Made by a program: the position numbers and the translations under genes. DNA of 64,000 bases from Clostridiaceae bacterium. Its GTDB lineage: Bacteria; Bacillota; Clostridia; Tissierellales; Sporanaerobacteraceae. Positions 9,374-18,947 of this stretch are shown piece by piece. The DNA is taken from contig JAHXQP010000030.1 of assembly GCA_019391515.1 (NCBI GenBank), forward strand, positions 266,279 through 330,278. Reading direction: 5' to 3'. The first letter of the stretch is position 1, and every line of letters starts with the position of its first letter. The notes beneath the pieces were generated by a model. The model saw only the letters and a program-made list of their open reading frames with translations, had not been told where the DNA came from and did not search any database.

Positions 9374-9814
9374 ATGGATTTAAAAGATGTTTTCTTTAAA
9401 GAAGGCTTTATATTTAATCTGAAAGGCAATGATAAGTTGGAAGTCTTTGATGAAATGATTGAAGTCTTATATGAAAATAATAGGATCAAAGATAAAGAAA
9501 ATTTCAAATATGCTATTTTAAAAAGAGAAGAAGAAGGTCCAACTGGGATTGGAAATGGAATTGCAATACCTCATGGAGTATCTGATTCCGTAAATATTCC
9601 TACAATTATATATGGCTATAAAGAAAGTGGTTTAAAATATGAATCATTAGATAATACAGATGTAAACATAATATTTATGATTGCTGTACCAAAGGGTTCT
9701 AATAATGAGCATTTGAAAATTTTAAGCCAGTTAGCTAGAGCTCTAGTTCACAAAGAAGTTGTAGAAGGTATCAGAAATGCCAAAAGTCCAGAAGAAATAT
9801 TGAAAGTTTTTTAA
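9374..9814 (+). CDS. PTS fructose-type EIIA protein
   Basis: 146 residues of the EIIA-Fru/Ntr fold. The phosphorylated histidine is His67 in GIGNGIAIPHG. It takes phosphate from HPr and passes it to the EIIB domain encoded next. It begins one base after the aldolase stop with AAGAGAGGGATG as ribosome binding site, so translation is coupled. Confidence 0.92.
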   Translation: MDLKDVFFKEGFIFNLKGNDKLEVFDEMIEVLYENNRIKDKENFKYAILKREEEGPTGIGNGIAIPHGVSDSVNIPTIIYGYKESGLKYESLDNTDVNIIFMIAVPKGSNNEHLKILSQLARALVHKEVVEGIRNAKSPEEILKVF

Positions 9815-9829
9815 AAGGGGGTATATAAG

Positions 9830-11215
9830 GTGGCTAAAAAAATTGTAGCAATAACATCTTGTCCAACTGGGATTGCACACACTTATATGGCTGCTGAAGC
9901 TTTAGAGGAAGCTGCTAAAAAGGATAATATTGAAATCAAAGTGGAAACTCAGGGAGCAAGTGGTGCTGAAAATATTTTAACAAAAGAAGATATTAGAGAA
10001 GCAGATGTGGTTATTTTTGCAGTAGATAAAAATATTGACACATCTCGTTTTGTAGGTAAACAAGCTATTACCGTTCCAGCAAATAAAGCTATTAAAGAAC
10101 CTTCAGAACTTATGAAGAAAGCTCTAAGTTATGAAGGAACAGAAATAGTGAAGGGAAAATCCGTAGATAATAATGAAAAAAGTATAGATTCTGCTACAGG
10201 AATATATAAACATATTATGACTGGTGTTTCCTACATGTTACCATTAGTTGTAGCAGGAGGTATCTTAATTGCTTTATCCTTTGCTTTTGGTATATATGCA
10301 TTTGAAGAAGAAGGAACTATTCCATGGGCCTTATACCAAATTGGTGCAGGTTCAGCCTTTAGTTTAATGGTAGCTGTAATGTCTGGTTTTATAGCTCATT
10401 CTATAGGAGATAAATCAGCTTTTGCTCCAGGTATTATAGGAGGATTTATAGCTAATTCAATTGGTGCTGGATTTTTAGGCGGAATACTTGCTGGTTTAAT
10501 TGCAGGATATTTAGTAGTCTTTTTAAATAAAAATATTAAACTTCCAAAATCCTTAAAAGGGTTAAAATCAATTATGATCATACCTGTATTATCTACTTTA
10601 ATTATTGGATTGTTAATGTACTATGTAATAGGAAAACCAATTCACATAGCAACGGTTCATATTACAGAGTTCTTAAGTAGGTTGTCAGGTAGCGGAGCAA
10701 TTATACTTGGTCTTATATTTGGATTGTTCTATTTTGATTTAGGTGGTCCAATGTCAAAAATCGTATATACTTTTGGAGTAGGAGCTTTAGCAGAAGGAGT
10801 ATATGGTCCAATGGGAGCTGCTATGGTTTGTGGTATGGTTCCTCCAATTGGAATTGCATTGTCTACCTTTGTCCGTCCAAATCTTTGGAATAAGGATCAG
10901 AAAGAAGCAGGTAAGGCTGCCCTTTTCCTAGGGTTAAGCTTTATTACAGAAGGAGCTATTCCTTTTGCGGCAACAAATCCTAAAATAGTATTGCCTTCTT
11001 GTATGGCTGGATCTGCAGTAGGATCTATTGTAGCACTACTGTTAAATGTTGAAATAAAAGCTCCTCATGGTGGATTCTTCTTAATGTTTATACCAAATGC
11101 TATAGGTAATTTATTAGGATTTATTATTGCATTAATTGCAGGATCCTTGACTACAGCTGTATTAGTTACCATACTAAAGCAAATTCAAATTAAAAATGAG
11201 GAAACTGCTAATTAA
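9830..11215 (+). CDS. PTS fructose-type EIIBC permease
   Basis: 461 residues starting with GTG at 9830 behind AAGGGGG. The N-terminal EIIB domain has the phosphocysteine Cys11 in SCPTGIAHTYMAAE; the EIIC domain (about residue 125 onward) is a multi-pass membrane permease with typical FruA phrases such as GVSYMLPLVVAGG and ITEGAIPFAA. It imports and phosphorylates a ketose-like sugar. Together with EIIA, the aldolase and DeoR it forms a complete uptake-and-cleavage unit, though the sugar itself cannot be read from sequence. Confidence 0.93.
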   Translation: MAKKIVAITSCPTGIAHTYMAAEALEEAAKKDNIEIKVETQGASGAENILTKEDIREADVVIFAVDKNIDTSRFVGKQAITVPANKAIKEPSELMKKALSYEGTEIVKGKSVDNNEKSIDSATGIYKHIMTGVSYMLPLVVAGGILIALSFAFGIYAFEEEGTIPWALYQIGAGSAFSLMVAVMSGFIAHSIGDKSAFAPGIIGGFIANSIGAGFLGGILAGLIAGYLVVFLNKNIKLPKSLKGLKSIMIIPVLSTLIIGLLMYYVIGKPIHIATVHITEFLSRLSGSGAIILGLIFGLFYFDLGGPMSKIVYTFGVGALAEGVYGPMGAAMVCGMVPPIGIALSTFVRPNLWNKDQKEAGKAALFLGLSFITEGAIPFAATNPKIVLPSCMAGSAVGSIVALLLNVEIKAPHGGFFLMFIPNAIGNLLGFIIALIAGSLTTAVLVTILKQIQIKNEETAN

Positions 11216-11238
11216 AATAATTATTAAATAAAATTTAT

Positions 11239-11298
11239 ATACTCCCCTTATGGTAGACAGATTAAATAAAAACTCTGAATATCATATAAGGGGGGTAT
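11239..11298 (+). terminator. possible hairpin terminator after the PTS operon
   Basis: A 13-bp stem with one wobble (11239-11251 with 11286-11298) encloses a 34-base loop. There is no strong T-run, so termination is only likely. Confidence 0.4.
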
Positions 11299-11358
11299 TT
11301 AGTGTTAATTCAATATGGTTAAATTTTATAGTAAACCTAGATTAATTTCTACATAACC

Positions 11359-12243
11359 CTATCTCTTCTCCAAATCCTCAACAAATTTAGTTGCAGCAGG
11401 AGACAAGGATACGTTCTTCAAAAAACAAACGCCTATACCCCTTTTTGGTATTTTCTCAGCTAACTCTACCTCATATAGTATTTCTTTCTCTAAATAATCC
11501 TCTGAAAATTCTTTTACAACACAAGATATGCCCAAATTTATCCTTGCAAATTCTAATAATAAATCATGGGAACCAAGCTCAATCTCTGGCTCAATTCTAA
11601 CCCCTTTTGATAGTATGTATTTTTCAACATATCGTCTTGAGTTCGATTTAGCTTCAAGTAATATTAATGGTAGTTTTGTTATTTCACTAAAGCTTAAAGG
11701 AACAGAAATCTTATCTTTATACTTTTCTCCACAAACAAATATATCATGAGTATCCATTAATTTTCTTACTTTTAAAGTAGAATCTTCGATAGGTAAATTG
11801 CAAATTGCCATATCTACGTGTCCTGATTTAATTAGACTACATAATTCTAAACTTGTACGGTTTATAATCCTTAGATTAATATTTGGATATTCATTATGGA
11901 ATTCCTCTAAATAAGGTAATAAAAAATAACGTGAAATAGTATCACCAACACCTATTCTTAGTTCTCCTACCATTAAATTTCTAGATTCCTCAATCTTTTT
12001 TTCACCTACATCAATTAAATTAAGAGCTGAGTTTGCATATTCAAATAATATTTGTCCTTCCTTCGTTGGTATCACACCTTTAGGTGTTCGCGTGAAAAGT
12101 CGTATCTTTAGTTCTTCTTCAAGCTGCATAATTGATTGACTAATAGCTGGCTGTGTCATATAAAGAGATTTTGCAGCGTTAGAAAAACTTCTATATTTCA
12201 CTACTTCACAAAAAACTTTATACAAATCTAATTTAATAGACAT
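11359..12243 (-). CDS. LysR-family transcriptional regulator
   Basis: 294 residues. An N-terminal LysR helix-turn-helix (FSNAAKSLYMTQPAISQSI, with the usual LEEELKIRLFTR wing) is followed by a substrate-binding domain resembling CysL/CysB-type regulators. The ATG sits behind AAGGGGTG. It is divergent from the CofE-like gene at 12361 with a 117-base gap, the classic arrangement for a LysR protein controlling its neighbour. The effector is unknown. Confidence 0.9.
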   Translation of the reverse strand: MSIKLDLYKVFCEVVKYRSFSNAAKSLYMTQPAISQSIMQLEEELKIRLFTRTPKGVIPTKEGQILFEYANSALNLIDVGEKKIEESRNLMVGELRIGVGDTISRYFLLPYLEEFHNEYPNINLRIINRTSLELCSLIKSGHVDMAICNLPIEDSTLKVRKLMDTHDIFVCGEKYKDKISVPLSFSEITKLPLILLEAKSNSRRYVEKYILSKGVRIEPEIELGSHDLLLEFARINLGISCVVKEFSEDYLEKEILYEVELAEKIPKRGIGVCFLKNVSLSPAATKFVEDLEKR

Positions 12244-12360
12244 ATAAGCACCCCTTATATCTAGTATTATGTATATTTATTTTATTTATATCACAAAATA
12301 ACATATACTAAAAGTGAAAGATATGTGCTTATAAAAATTAAAATTTAAGGGGAGATTATA

Positions 12361-13551
12361 ATGGAAAGAATAGTAGGAACCGTTGTTAGAGGTCTTCGTG
12401 CCCCAATTATTAAAGAAGGAGACAATATAGCGGAAATTATTTCAAACACTATATTAAAAGCTGCAGATATAGAAAATTTCTCTATAAAAGATAAAGATAT
12501 AGTTGGTATAACTGAATCTGTAGTTGCTCGTGCTCAAGGAAACTATGCAAATATCGAGGACATAGAAAAAGATATACATTCAAAGTTTGGAGAAGATACT
12601 ATCGGTGTTATATTTCCAATTTTAAGCCGTAATCGTTTTGCAATATGCCTTCGTGGTATAGCAAAGGGAGCTAAAAAAATAGTCCTAATGTTTAGATTTC
12701 CTTCTGACGAGGTAGGAAATTCTCTAGTAAGTATAAATGAACTTGATGAGAAAAATATAAATCCTTGGACGGATACTTTAACAGAAAAGGAATTTCGTAA
12801 TTACTTTGGATATAATAAACATATTTTTACTGGTATAGATTATATCGATTATTATAAGTCTTTGATTGAAGAATATGGTACTGAATGTGAAATTATATTT
12901 TCAAATGACCCAAAAACAATTTTAAGATACACAGAAAATGTTCTTGCCTGCGATATTCATACAAGATTTAGAACTAAAAAAATATTGAAAGAAAATGGGG
13001 GCAATAAGATCTACGGTCTTGATGACATATTGTCAGAACCTATTGATGGTAGTGGATACAATAGGGCTTATGGACTTTTAGGTTCAAATAAAGCAACTGA
13101 AAAAAGTATAAAACTTTTCCCTAGAGACTGTCAACCTATTGTAGATAATATTCAAGATATAATTAAAAAGAAGACTGGCAAAACTATCGAAGTTATGATT
13201 TATGGAGATGGTGCTTTTAAAGATCCAGTGGGTAAAATTTGGGAGCTTGCTGATCCTATTGTGTCTCCTGGTTATACATCGGGACTTGAAGGTAAGCCTA
13301 ATGAAATTAAATTAAAATATCTAGCTGATAATGAGTTTGCTAATTTGAAAGGGAAAGAACTCGAGAATGCTATAAGTGAATATATTAAAAACAAGGAAGT
13401 AAATCTTGTAGGTAGTATGGAATCTCAGGGCACTACTCCTAGAAGGCTCACTGACCTTATAGGTTCTCTCTGTGATTTAACTTCAGGTAGTGGTGATAAA
13501 GGTACACCTATTGTATATATACAAGGTTATTTTGATAACTATATAGAATAA
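12361..13551 (+). CDS. coenzyme F420-0:L-glutamate ligase-like protein (CofE fold)
   Basis: 396 residues. The start (VVRGLRAPIIKEGDNI) and phrases such as DIVGITESVVARAQ match the CofE/FbiB ligase family, which adds gamma-glutamates to coenzyme F420. Nothing else in the window points to F420 synthesis, and anaerobic Firmicutes often carry this homologue without F420, so the true reaction may be glutamylation or amidation of another acid. It is preceded by AAGGGGAGATTATA and is probably controlled by the divergent LysR protein. Confidence 0.7.
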   Translation: MERIVGTVVRGLRAPIIKEGDNIAEIISNTILKAADIENFSIKDKDIVGITESVVARAQGNYANIEDIEKDIHSKFGEDTIGVIFPILSRNRFAICLRGIAKGAKKIVLMFRFPSDEVGNSLVSINELDEKNINPWTDTLTEKEFRNYFGYNKHIFTGIDYIDYYKSLIEEYGTECEIIFSNDPKTILRYTENVLACDIHTRFRTKKILKENGGNKIYGLDDILSEPIDGSGYNRAYGLLGSNKATEKSIKLFPRDCQPIVDNIQDIIKKKTGKTIEVMIYGDGAFKDPVGKIWELADPIVSPGYTSGLEGKPNEIKLKYLADNEFANLKGKELENAISEYIKNKEVNLVGSMESQGTTPRRLTDLIGSLCDLTSGSGDKGTPIVYIQGYFDNYIE

Positions 13552-13562
13552 TATACCCCAAT

Positions 13563-13604
13563 AAAAACTAACAACCTATCTATATAAATGGGTTGTTAGT
13601 TTTT
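13563..13604. terminator. bidirectional terminator
   Basis: Arms AAAAACTAACAACC (13563-13576) and its exact complement (13591-13604) include the stop codon of the following minus-strand gene. It separates convergent genes. Confidence 0.85.
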
Positions 13605-14627
13605 CATGCTCATTGTAACTTTATTGTTTCTTCGATAAATAAAATCAACTAATGTTATTACACCACCGACTATAATTCCAAAATAATAATCTATAAACCT
13701 CCACAATACCATTGCAAAAGTTAGAATACTCTTAGGAAAAATACTACTATATAATATATAAAATCCTCCTTCTGCAGCACCTACAGTACCTGGAGTAGGC
13801 ATAAGAGAAACTGCCATATAATGCAATGATTGAAGTGCAATAATATCTAAATAACGAACTTTAGGTAGTCCAACTGATAAATATACAAAGTAAGTTATTG
13901 AAAAATAAAATGTCAACTGAACAAAAGTAGTTATAATCAATATTAAAGTAGTTTTTTTGTCTTCTTTCATGCTGTCTATACTAGCTTTATAATCTAAAAT
14001 ATTCATATTTAATTTATCTTCTGACTTTTTAATATCTTTTATCAAATTTAGTCTATTGCCAAATAGCAAAAGTTTAGATAATATCTTTCTAATTAGCTTT
14101 TCATTATAAAAAAGCCCTAATATTGTTAGAACTACAATAAAATTAAATAAACAACCAATCATTACAAAAGGAAAAGACAGTTTTGCTTCTTTTAATAAAA
14201 AATTAAACTTAATTATAAACATAAATATTGAATAAAGTGTAACTACAATTTGATATACTAGGAGTTTGGTTACCATTAATGAAGAAGCAGTTCCTACTTG
14301 AACACCTGCATTGTTTAGTAAGTATATTTGCATAGGTTGTCCACCAGTAGCAAATGGGGTAATAGCACTATAATATTCACCAATCATGGAAAGTTTAATA
14401 GACGATTTAAAATTATCCTCAATATTTAAAGCTTTTTTCATTTTGTGAATTATATAGGCATCTGATAACCAAAACAATATCATAGATAAAAAAGCTAACA
14501 ATAAAAAAACTTTATTTGTACCATGCATTAATTGTGTAAAATTAGAAAGATCATTATTATGAATTAGTATCCATCCTGTTAATACTATCAAACTTATTAA
14601 TACAATATAATTTATTAACTTTTTCAT
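13596..14627 (-). CDS. UPF0104 / lysylphosphatidylglycerol-synthase-like membrane protein
   Basis: 343 residues with eight or so membrane segments. Hallmarks of the LPG synthase transmembrane family are present: GGQPMQIYLL and MPTPGTVGAAEGG. Such domains flip or help build modified lipids; there is no C-terminal aminoacyl transfer domain here. The start overlaps the deacetylase stop by four bases (ATGA), showing translational coupling. Its place in an operon with glycosyltransferases suggests a role in glycolipid handling. Confidence 0.85.
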   Translation of the reverse strand: MKKLINYIVLISLIVLTGWILIHNNDLSNFTQLMHGTNKVFLLLAFLSMILFWLSDAYIIHKMKKALNIEDNFKSSIKLSMIGEYYSAITPFATGGQPMQIYLLNNAGVQVGTASSLMVTKLLVYQIVVTLYSIFMFIIKFNFLLKEAKLSFPFVMIGCLFNFIVVLTILGLFYNEKLIRKILSKLLLFGNRLNLIKDIKKSEDKLNMNILDYKASIDSMKEDKKTTLILIITTFVQLTFYFSITYFVYLSVGLPKVRYLDIIALQSLHYMAVSLMPTPGTVGAAEGGFYILYSSIFPKSILTFAMVLWRFIDYYFGIIVGGVITLVDFIYRRNNKVTMSMKN

Positions 14628-15355
14628 ATATCTTTACCTACTTTCTTACTGCCTTCCATACCGTCTTCTATAGTTTGAAAACAAAACCCTCTTTCCTTTA
14701 AAGCTGGTAAAATAATTTTCAATGCCTCTATAGTATTTTTAGGTGCACCTTTATTATCATCAATTTTATGATTGCTATCATGTAAAACTATTATATCCCC
14801 TGACTTTGCTCTACTAAGAACACTATTTACCGTATTTTCTACTGTAGCATTGGGATCCCAATCTCTGGTTATTATAGTCCAAAATACGGATCGTAAACCA
14901 TTTTTATTTGAGTAATAATTAGTAAATAAATTAAATACACCCCAAGGTGGTCTAAAATATTTTATTTTATACCCTAATTTTTCAAGAGCTAGAATAGAAT
15001 CTCTAAAATCCTTTCTAGTCTGCCATGGAGTAAATAACCATGCACTTCTATGACTATAAGAATGTATTCCCAAAGTATGACCTTCTTCTACTATTCTATC
15101 AAGTATATATTTATGTTTCTCTGCTTTTTCTGCAATTATAAAAAATGTTGCTTTTACATTATATTCTCTGAGCAAATCTAATATTTGCAGTGTATAGTCT
15201 GGATTAGGCCCATCATCAAATGTTAAATAAATACTATTATCGTTATGAAATCTTTTTATTACAGAAGACGAGCAGTATCTAAAATAGAAACTGGGTAAAA
15301 TATCATATAAAAATATTATAAAAATTAATAATTCCATTACTCTATAGGCTTTCAT
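14624..15355 (-). CDS. polysaccharide deacetylase (NodB domain)
   Basis: 243 residues. An N-terminal hydrophobic anchor (about 6-25) is followed by a NodB fold: TFDDGP (catalytic and metal Asp pair), ATFFI, HSYSH (metal histidines), FRPPWG, and IIVLHD near the end. It would remove N-acetyl groups from an envelope polymer or glycolipid outside the membrane. AGGAGATGGTAGA precedes the ATG. It belongs to the four-gene envelope operon. Confidence 0.9.
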   Translation of the reverse strand: MKAYRVMELLIFIIFLYDILPSFYFRYCSSSVIKRFHNDNSIYLTFDDGPNPDYTLQILDLLREYNVKATFFIIAEKAEKHKYILDRIVEEGHTLGIHSYSHRSAWLFTPWQTRKDFRDSILALEKLGYKIKYFRPPWGVFNLFTNYYSNKNGLRSVFWTIITRDWDPNATVENTVNSVLSRAKSGDIIVLHDSNHKIDDNKGAPKNTIEALKIILPALKERGFCFQTIEDGMEGSKKVGKDI

Positions 15356-15369
15356 TCTACCATCTCCTA

Positions 15370-16479
15370 CTATAAATTCTCAACTAATTTAATAGACTCC
15401 TTGGATAAAGCCCTCATATCTATACTATTTTTAAGTTCTATTATTCTTTTTTTATATTTCATAATTTCACTTTTATCATCAATTAAATCTGTAATTATAC
15501 CCTGTAAACCATCTATATTAAATGCTATTTTGCCTATGGACTTTTCCCGAATAAATTCTGTGTTTTCTAGTTCTTGGCCTAACTCTGGTCTATATATTAT
15601 GAGAGGCAGTTCAGAAGCAATGGCTTCAAACAATGTAATTCCTCCTGCTTTAGTTATTAATAAATCTGATTGTTCCATAAGATAAGCAACTTCATTTGTA
15701 TATCTAAGAGGTATGATATTTTCAAGTTCTAATTGTGATATAGATTCAAATAGATTGTCATTCTTGCCCGTTAGTACCAATGTTGTAAAATTCTTTAAAC
15801 TATTAAGCCATTGATAAAAACTCTTGTCTTCTGGAATCAGCCCCATTCCCCCTCCCATAATCATCAATACAGTATCTTCTTTTGGTAAAGAAAAATTTGA
15901 TAGAGACTTCTTGCTTTCGAAAAATTCTGCTCTTATTGGAATACCTGTTACAATGATTTTCTCTTTCTCTATTCCCATATTTATCATATTGTTTTTTATA
16001 TCTTCTGTCGCAACAAAATACTTATCGCAATTTGAGGTTATCCATTCCCATCCATTCACTACATCAGTGATACAGGTAACAAATGATGCCGAAAGCCCAT
16101 AGGTACTTTTTATTTTAGAAATATATTGGGACACTACTGGAAATGTTGAAATAATAAGCTTTGGTTTAATATCCAAAATATATTTATTCAGCTTGTTCAA
16201 AATATATTTATTATAGATAATACTATTATTAGAACCTAATTTTTCATTATCCTTATAGTGATAATAATTATATAGTCTTGTATTCTTTTTAACTAAAATA
16301 TTATATCCCTTATACATTATCTTTGACAATCTAGGTATTAACATTTGAAAAACATCTAAAATTTCTATATTTACCAATGGGTCTATCTTAAGTATATGTT
16401 CTTTAATTCCTGAAGATGCTGATAAATGTCCTGTACCAAAACCAGCTGTCAAAATCAATATATCTACTTTAGAATCCAT
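15370..16479 (-). CDS. MGDG-synthase-like glycosyltransferase, second copy
   Basis: 369 residues from the ATG at 16479, chosen because AAGGTGG stands eight bases ahead; upstream in-frame starts lie inside the previous gene. The N-terminal TAGFGTGHLSAS glycine-rich loop and the C-terminal TKAGGITLFEAIA nucleotide-sugar site fit the GT28 family that includes UgtP and plant MGDG synthase. It probably transfers a sugar to diacylglycerol or to the product of the neighbouring enzyme. It overlaps the stop of that gene by 11 bases. Confidence 0.88.
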   Translation of the reverse strand: MDSKVDILILTAGFGTGHLSASSGIKEHILKIDPLVNIEILDVFQMLIPRLSKIMYKGYNILVKKNTRLYNYYHYKDNEKLGSNNSIIYNKYILNKLNKYILDIKPKLIISTFPVVSQYISKIKSTYGLSASFVTCITDVVNGWEWITSNCDKYFVATEDIKNNMINMGIEKEKIIVTGIPIRAEFFESKKSLSNFSLPKEDTVLMIMGGGMGLIPEDKSFYQWLNSLKNFTTLVLTGKNDNLFESISQLELENIIPLRYTNEVAYLMEQSDLLITKAGGITLFEAIASELPLIIYRPELGQELENTEFIREKSIGKIAFNIDGLQGIITDLIDDKSEIMKYKKRIIELKNSIDMRALSKESIKLVENL

Positions 16480-17602
16480 TTCCAACAGCCACCTTACATC
16501 CATAATTTTCAATTAAATCCTCACCAAGATAAACAACATTATTAGGTCTGAAGCTATTTGACAGCTTCTCCATATTTTTTTTAATATCATCCAACTCCTT
16601 TGGATTTTCCATTACAAATTCTAGTAGTTTTTTTATATTGTCTATTTTATCTACATATATAGCTAGTCCATTTTTAACTAGAAAGTCTAAATTTTCTTTC
16701 TCATGACCTGGTATATAATAAGGTATTATCATAGGAAGTTTCTTTGCTATTGCTTCCGAAACAGTTAGACCTCCTGGTTTTGTTATAATTATATCCGAAT
16801 TTTCCATAATGTTTGGAATATCATTTGTAAATCCATAGAGTATGATTTTATCACATTTTATTAGATTATAGTACTTACTTTGTATAGATTTCTTTAATTC
16901 TTTATTTTTACCACAAACCACTACAACTCTATAATTTCCTTCCATAGAAACCACCCTTTTTAGTACCTTTTCCATAGATTTATGTCCTAAACTACCTGCC
17001 ATAAGTAAAATTTGAAAGGGCTTTTCCTTAATTGGATCCAGAGTTTGCCTACTTAAGAATTCAGTTTTAATTGGTATACCATATGGAAATATTTTGTCTT
17101 CAGGTATACCTTGTCCTATCAGTGTTTCGGCTATATCATTATTGCTAACAATATAAGCATCTACATTTTTATTTATATATATTTGGTGTGCCTCATAATC
17201 TGTTACAATAGAAATAAACGGTATATCTATTAAACCATTCTTCTTTAAATATCCTATTAAACCCACTGTAAAGCAATGTGTTGAAATGATTAAATCTGGC
17301 TTTTCTTCTAAAATAATATTATAAATTTTATCTTTGAAAATTTTTAAAAGTAGACCAGTAATTAACTTATTTGTTTTCTTCTTATTACTAATCTCATATA
17401 GATTTCCATATACCTTAGGAAATTTGTCAATTAGAAACTTATATGAATGGGAAATGAAAATATCTAAACTCTTATTTATTTCTAGTAATACATCAGACTT
17501 TTTCACAATAAAGCCATGCTCGGAAAACTGATTCTCCAAACATGAAGCAGCTTCATTATGACCTCCCCCCATAGAAGCCGTAAATATCAACACTTTTTTC
17601 AT
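16469..17602 (-). CDS. MGDG-synthase-like glycosyltransferase, first copy
   Basis: 377 residues from the ATG at 17602, set by AAAGG nine bases upstream. The N-terminal ASMGGGHNEAAS loop and C-terminal TKPGGLTVSEAIA site mark the same GT28/UgtP-like family as the next gene. The two are diverged paralogues. Two such transferases in tandem suggest stepwise addition of two sugars to a lipid, as in diglycosyl-diacylglycerol synthesis. First gene of the envelope operon. Confidence 0.88.
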   Translation of the reverse strand: MKKVLIFTASMGGGHNEAASCLENQFSEHGFIVKKSDVLLEINKSLDIFISHSYKFLIDKFPKVYGNLYEISNKKKTNKLITGLLLKIFKDKIYNIILEEKPDLIISTHCFTVGLIGYLKKNGLIDIPFISIVTDYEAHQIYINKNVDAYIVSNNDIAETLIGQGIPEDKIFPYGIPIKTEFLSRQTLDPIKEKPFQILLMAGSLGHKSMEKVLKRVVSMEGNYRVVVVCGKNKELKKSIQSKYYNLIKCDKIILYGFTNDIPNIMENSDIIITKPGGLTVSEAIAKKLPMIIPYYIPGHEKENLDFLVKNGLAIYVDKIDNIKKLLEFVMENPKELDDIKKNMEKLSNSFRPNNVVYLGEDLIENYGCKVAVGNGF

Positions 17603-17750
17603 ATATCTCATCCTTTCCTAAGCTAGTGCAAACATTTTAAAATTAATTTTATATTTATAACCTCTATTATCTATAACGAAATATGAAAAAAATTTACTGC
17701 AATATAACATTAACTTTTTAATTTCACTTCTATAAACATTATAGAAAAAC

Positions 17751-17778
17751 AAGAGAAATCTTTAAATTGATTTCTCTT
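17751..17778 (-). terminator. terminator of the ABC-2 operon
   Basis: Ten-bp stem (17751-17760 with 17769-17778), then TTGTTTTT on the minus strand, just after the last permease gene. Confidence 0.65.
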
Positions 17779-17819
17779 TCAAAATTCATATTATATCTAA
17801 CAATTTTGTTAGATTAGTT

Positions 17820-18947
17820 TTAAGCCTTTTGTGATGTCTTTGAAAAATATAGTCCCATTAACAAGAAAACTACAGCAAATAACAGTTGCATAAAGATTTC
17901 AAATTTCATATCTAAAAAAGAATTAACTCTCATTTCATTTATTTTTACAAAGTAATAAGTAGGGAAGAATTTTGCTATCATCAAAGTCTTTTCCCCTAAA
18001 AACTCTTGTGGCACCATTACCCCTGATATAAAGGCAGTACCTAAGGATAGTACAGTAGATAATGCATTTATGATAAATTTATTTTTAGTTATATTATTAA
18101 TTAAAAATGTAAGACATAAGATTGAAAATGAGAAAACAATTGTATTTATTACATATTTCCCAAAATTAACTTCCCCTATATATTTACCTTTTAACAATAT
18201 ACTTCCTAAAATAAATACTAGTGTAATCATACTTGCTAAAATAAGCTGTCCTAGATACATTTCTTTATTGAACTGTAGAAATTTCTTTGAAGATATTTTC
18301 CTTCTACTTTGTATATTTTCATCTCTAAAATCAGTCATTACCAAACCTATTGATGAAATATAAATAGCCATTATTACATAGGCAGTAAAATTATAATAAT
18401 ATTTGAACCATGCAGCTGCACTATTATCACTTGCATTGTTACTGGATTCTACTAATTCCACTTTTGCTTTTTCATCTAATGCAAAACTTACATCTTCTAA
18501 GTTATATTCTCCTCTTTCATAAGTAGCGTTGACAAAGGTAAGAAATTTATTAACCTGATTTTGAATTTGTAGAGATTCTATCTTTCTATCATCATTATAA
18601 ATCTTAATTGAATTTTCTTTATTAATTACCTTTTCATCAAAATCTTCAGGAATTATTATTACAGCATCCGCAATCTCTAAAAATATTTGTTCTTTTATAT
18701 ATTCTTCATCTGACATGGTGTCAATTATATTATTCCTTTTTCCTAAATAATCCCTTAAGCCATTTGACAATTCACTATTGCAATTATCTATTATTCCTAT
18801 ATTTAATCTCGTTTCAATAAAATCATTTTTATTTTGTACAGGATTAGAGCCATTTAATATTGATAAAATAAAAAATATTATTGTGTAGGAAAGGATAACC
18901 CCTTTATTTCTCAATGCTATTTTAATAAAATATTTAAAGACTGTCAT
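17820..18947 (-). CDS. ABC-2 type permease, second subunit
   Basis: 375 residues with an N-terminal membrane segment, an extracytoplasmic domain (about 40-190) and five or six C-terminal segments: the ABC-2/YhgE-like plan. Its ATG overlaps the end of the preceding permease gene by 14 bases and is served by AAGGAGG inside that gene. It should pair with the first permease as a heterodimer. The export substrate is unknown; antimicrobial peptides are likely given the divergent LiaSR-like sensors. Confidence 0.88.
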   Translation of the reverse strand: MTVFKYFIKIALRNKGVILSYTIIFFILSILNGSNPVQNKNDFIETRLNIGIIDNCNSELSNGLRDYLGKRNNIIDTMSDEEYIKEQIFLEIADAVIIIPEDFDEKVINKENSIKIYNDDRKIESLQIQNQVNKFLTFVNATYERGEYNLEDVSFALDEKAKVELVESSNNASDNSAAAWFKYYYNFTAYVIMAIYISSIGLVMTDFRDENIQSRRKISSKKFLQFNKEMYLGQLILASMITLVFILGSILLKGKYIGEVNFGKYVINTIVFSFSILCLTFLINNITKNKFIINALSTVLSLGTAFISGVMVPQEFLGEKTLMIAKFFPTYYFVKINEMRVNSFLDMKFEIFMQLLFAVVFLLMGLYFSKTSQKA

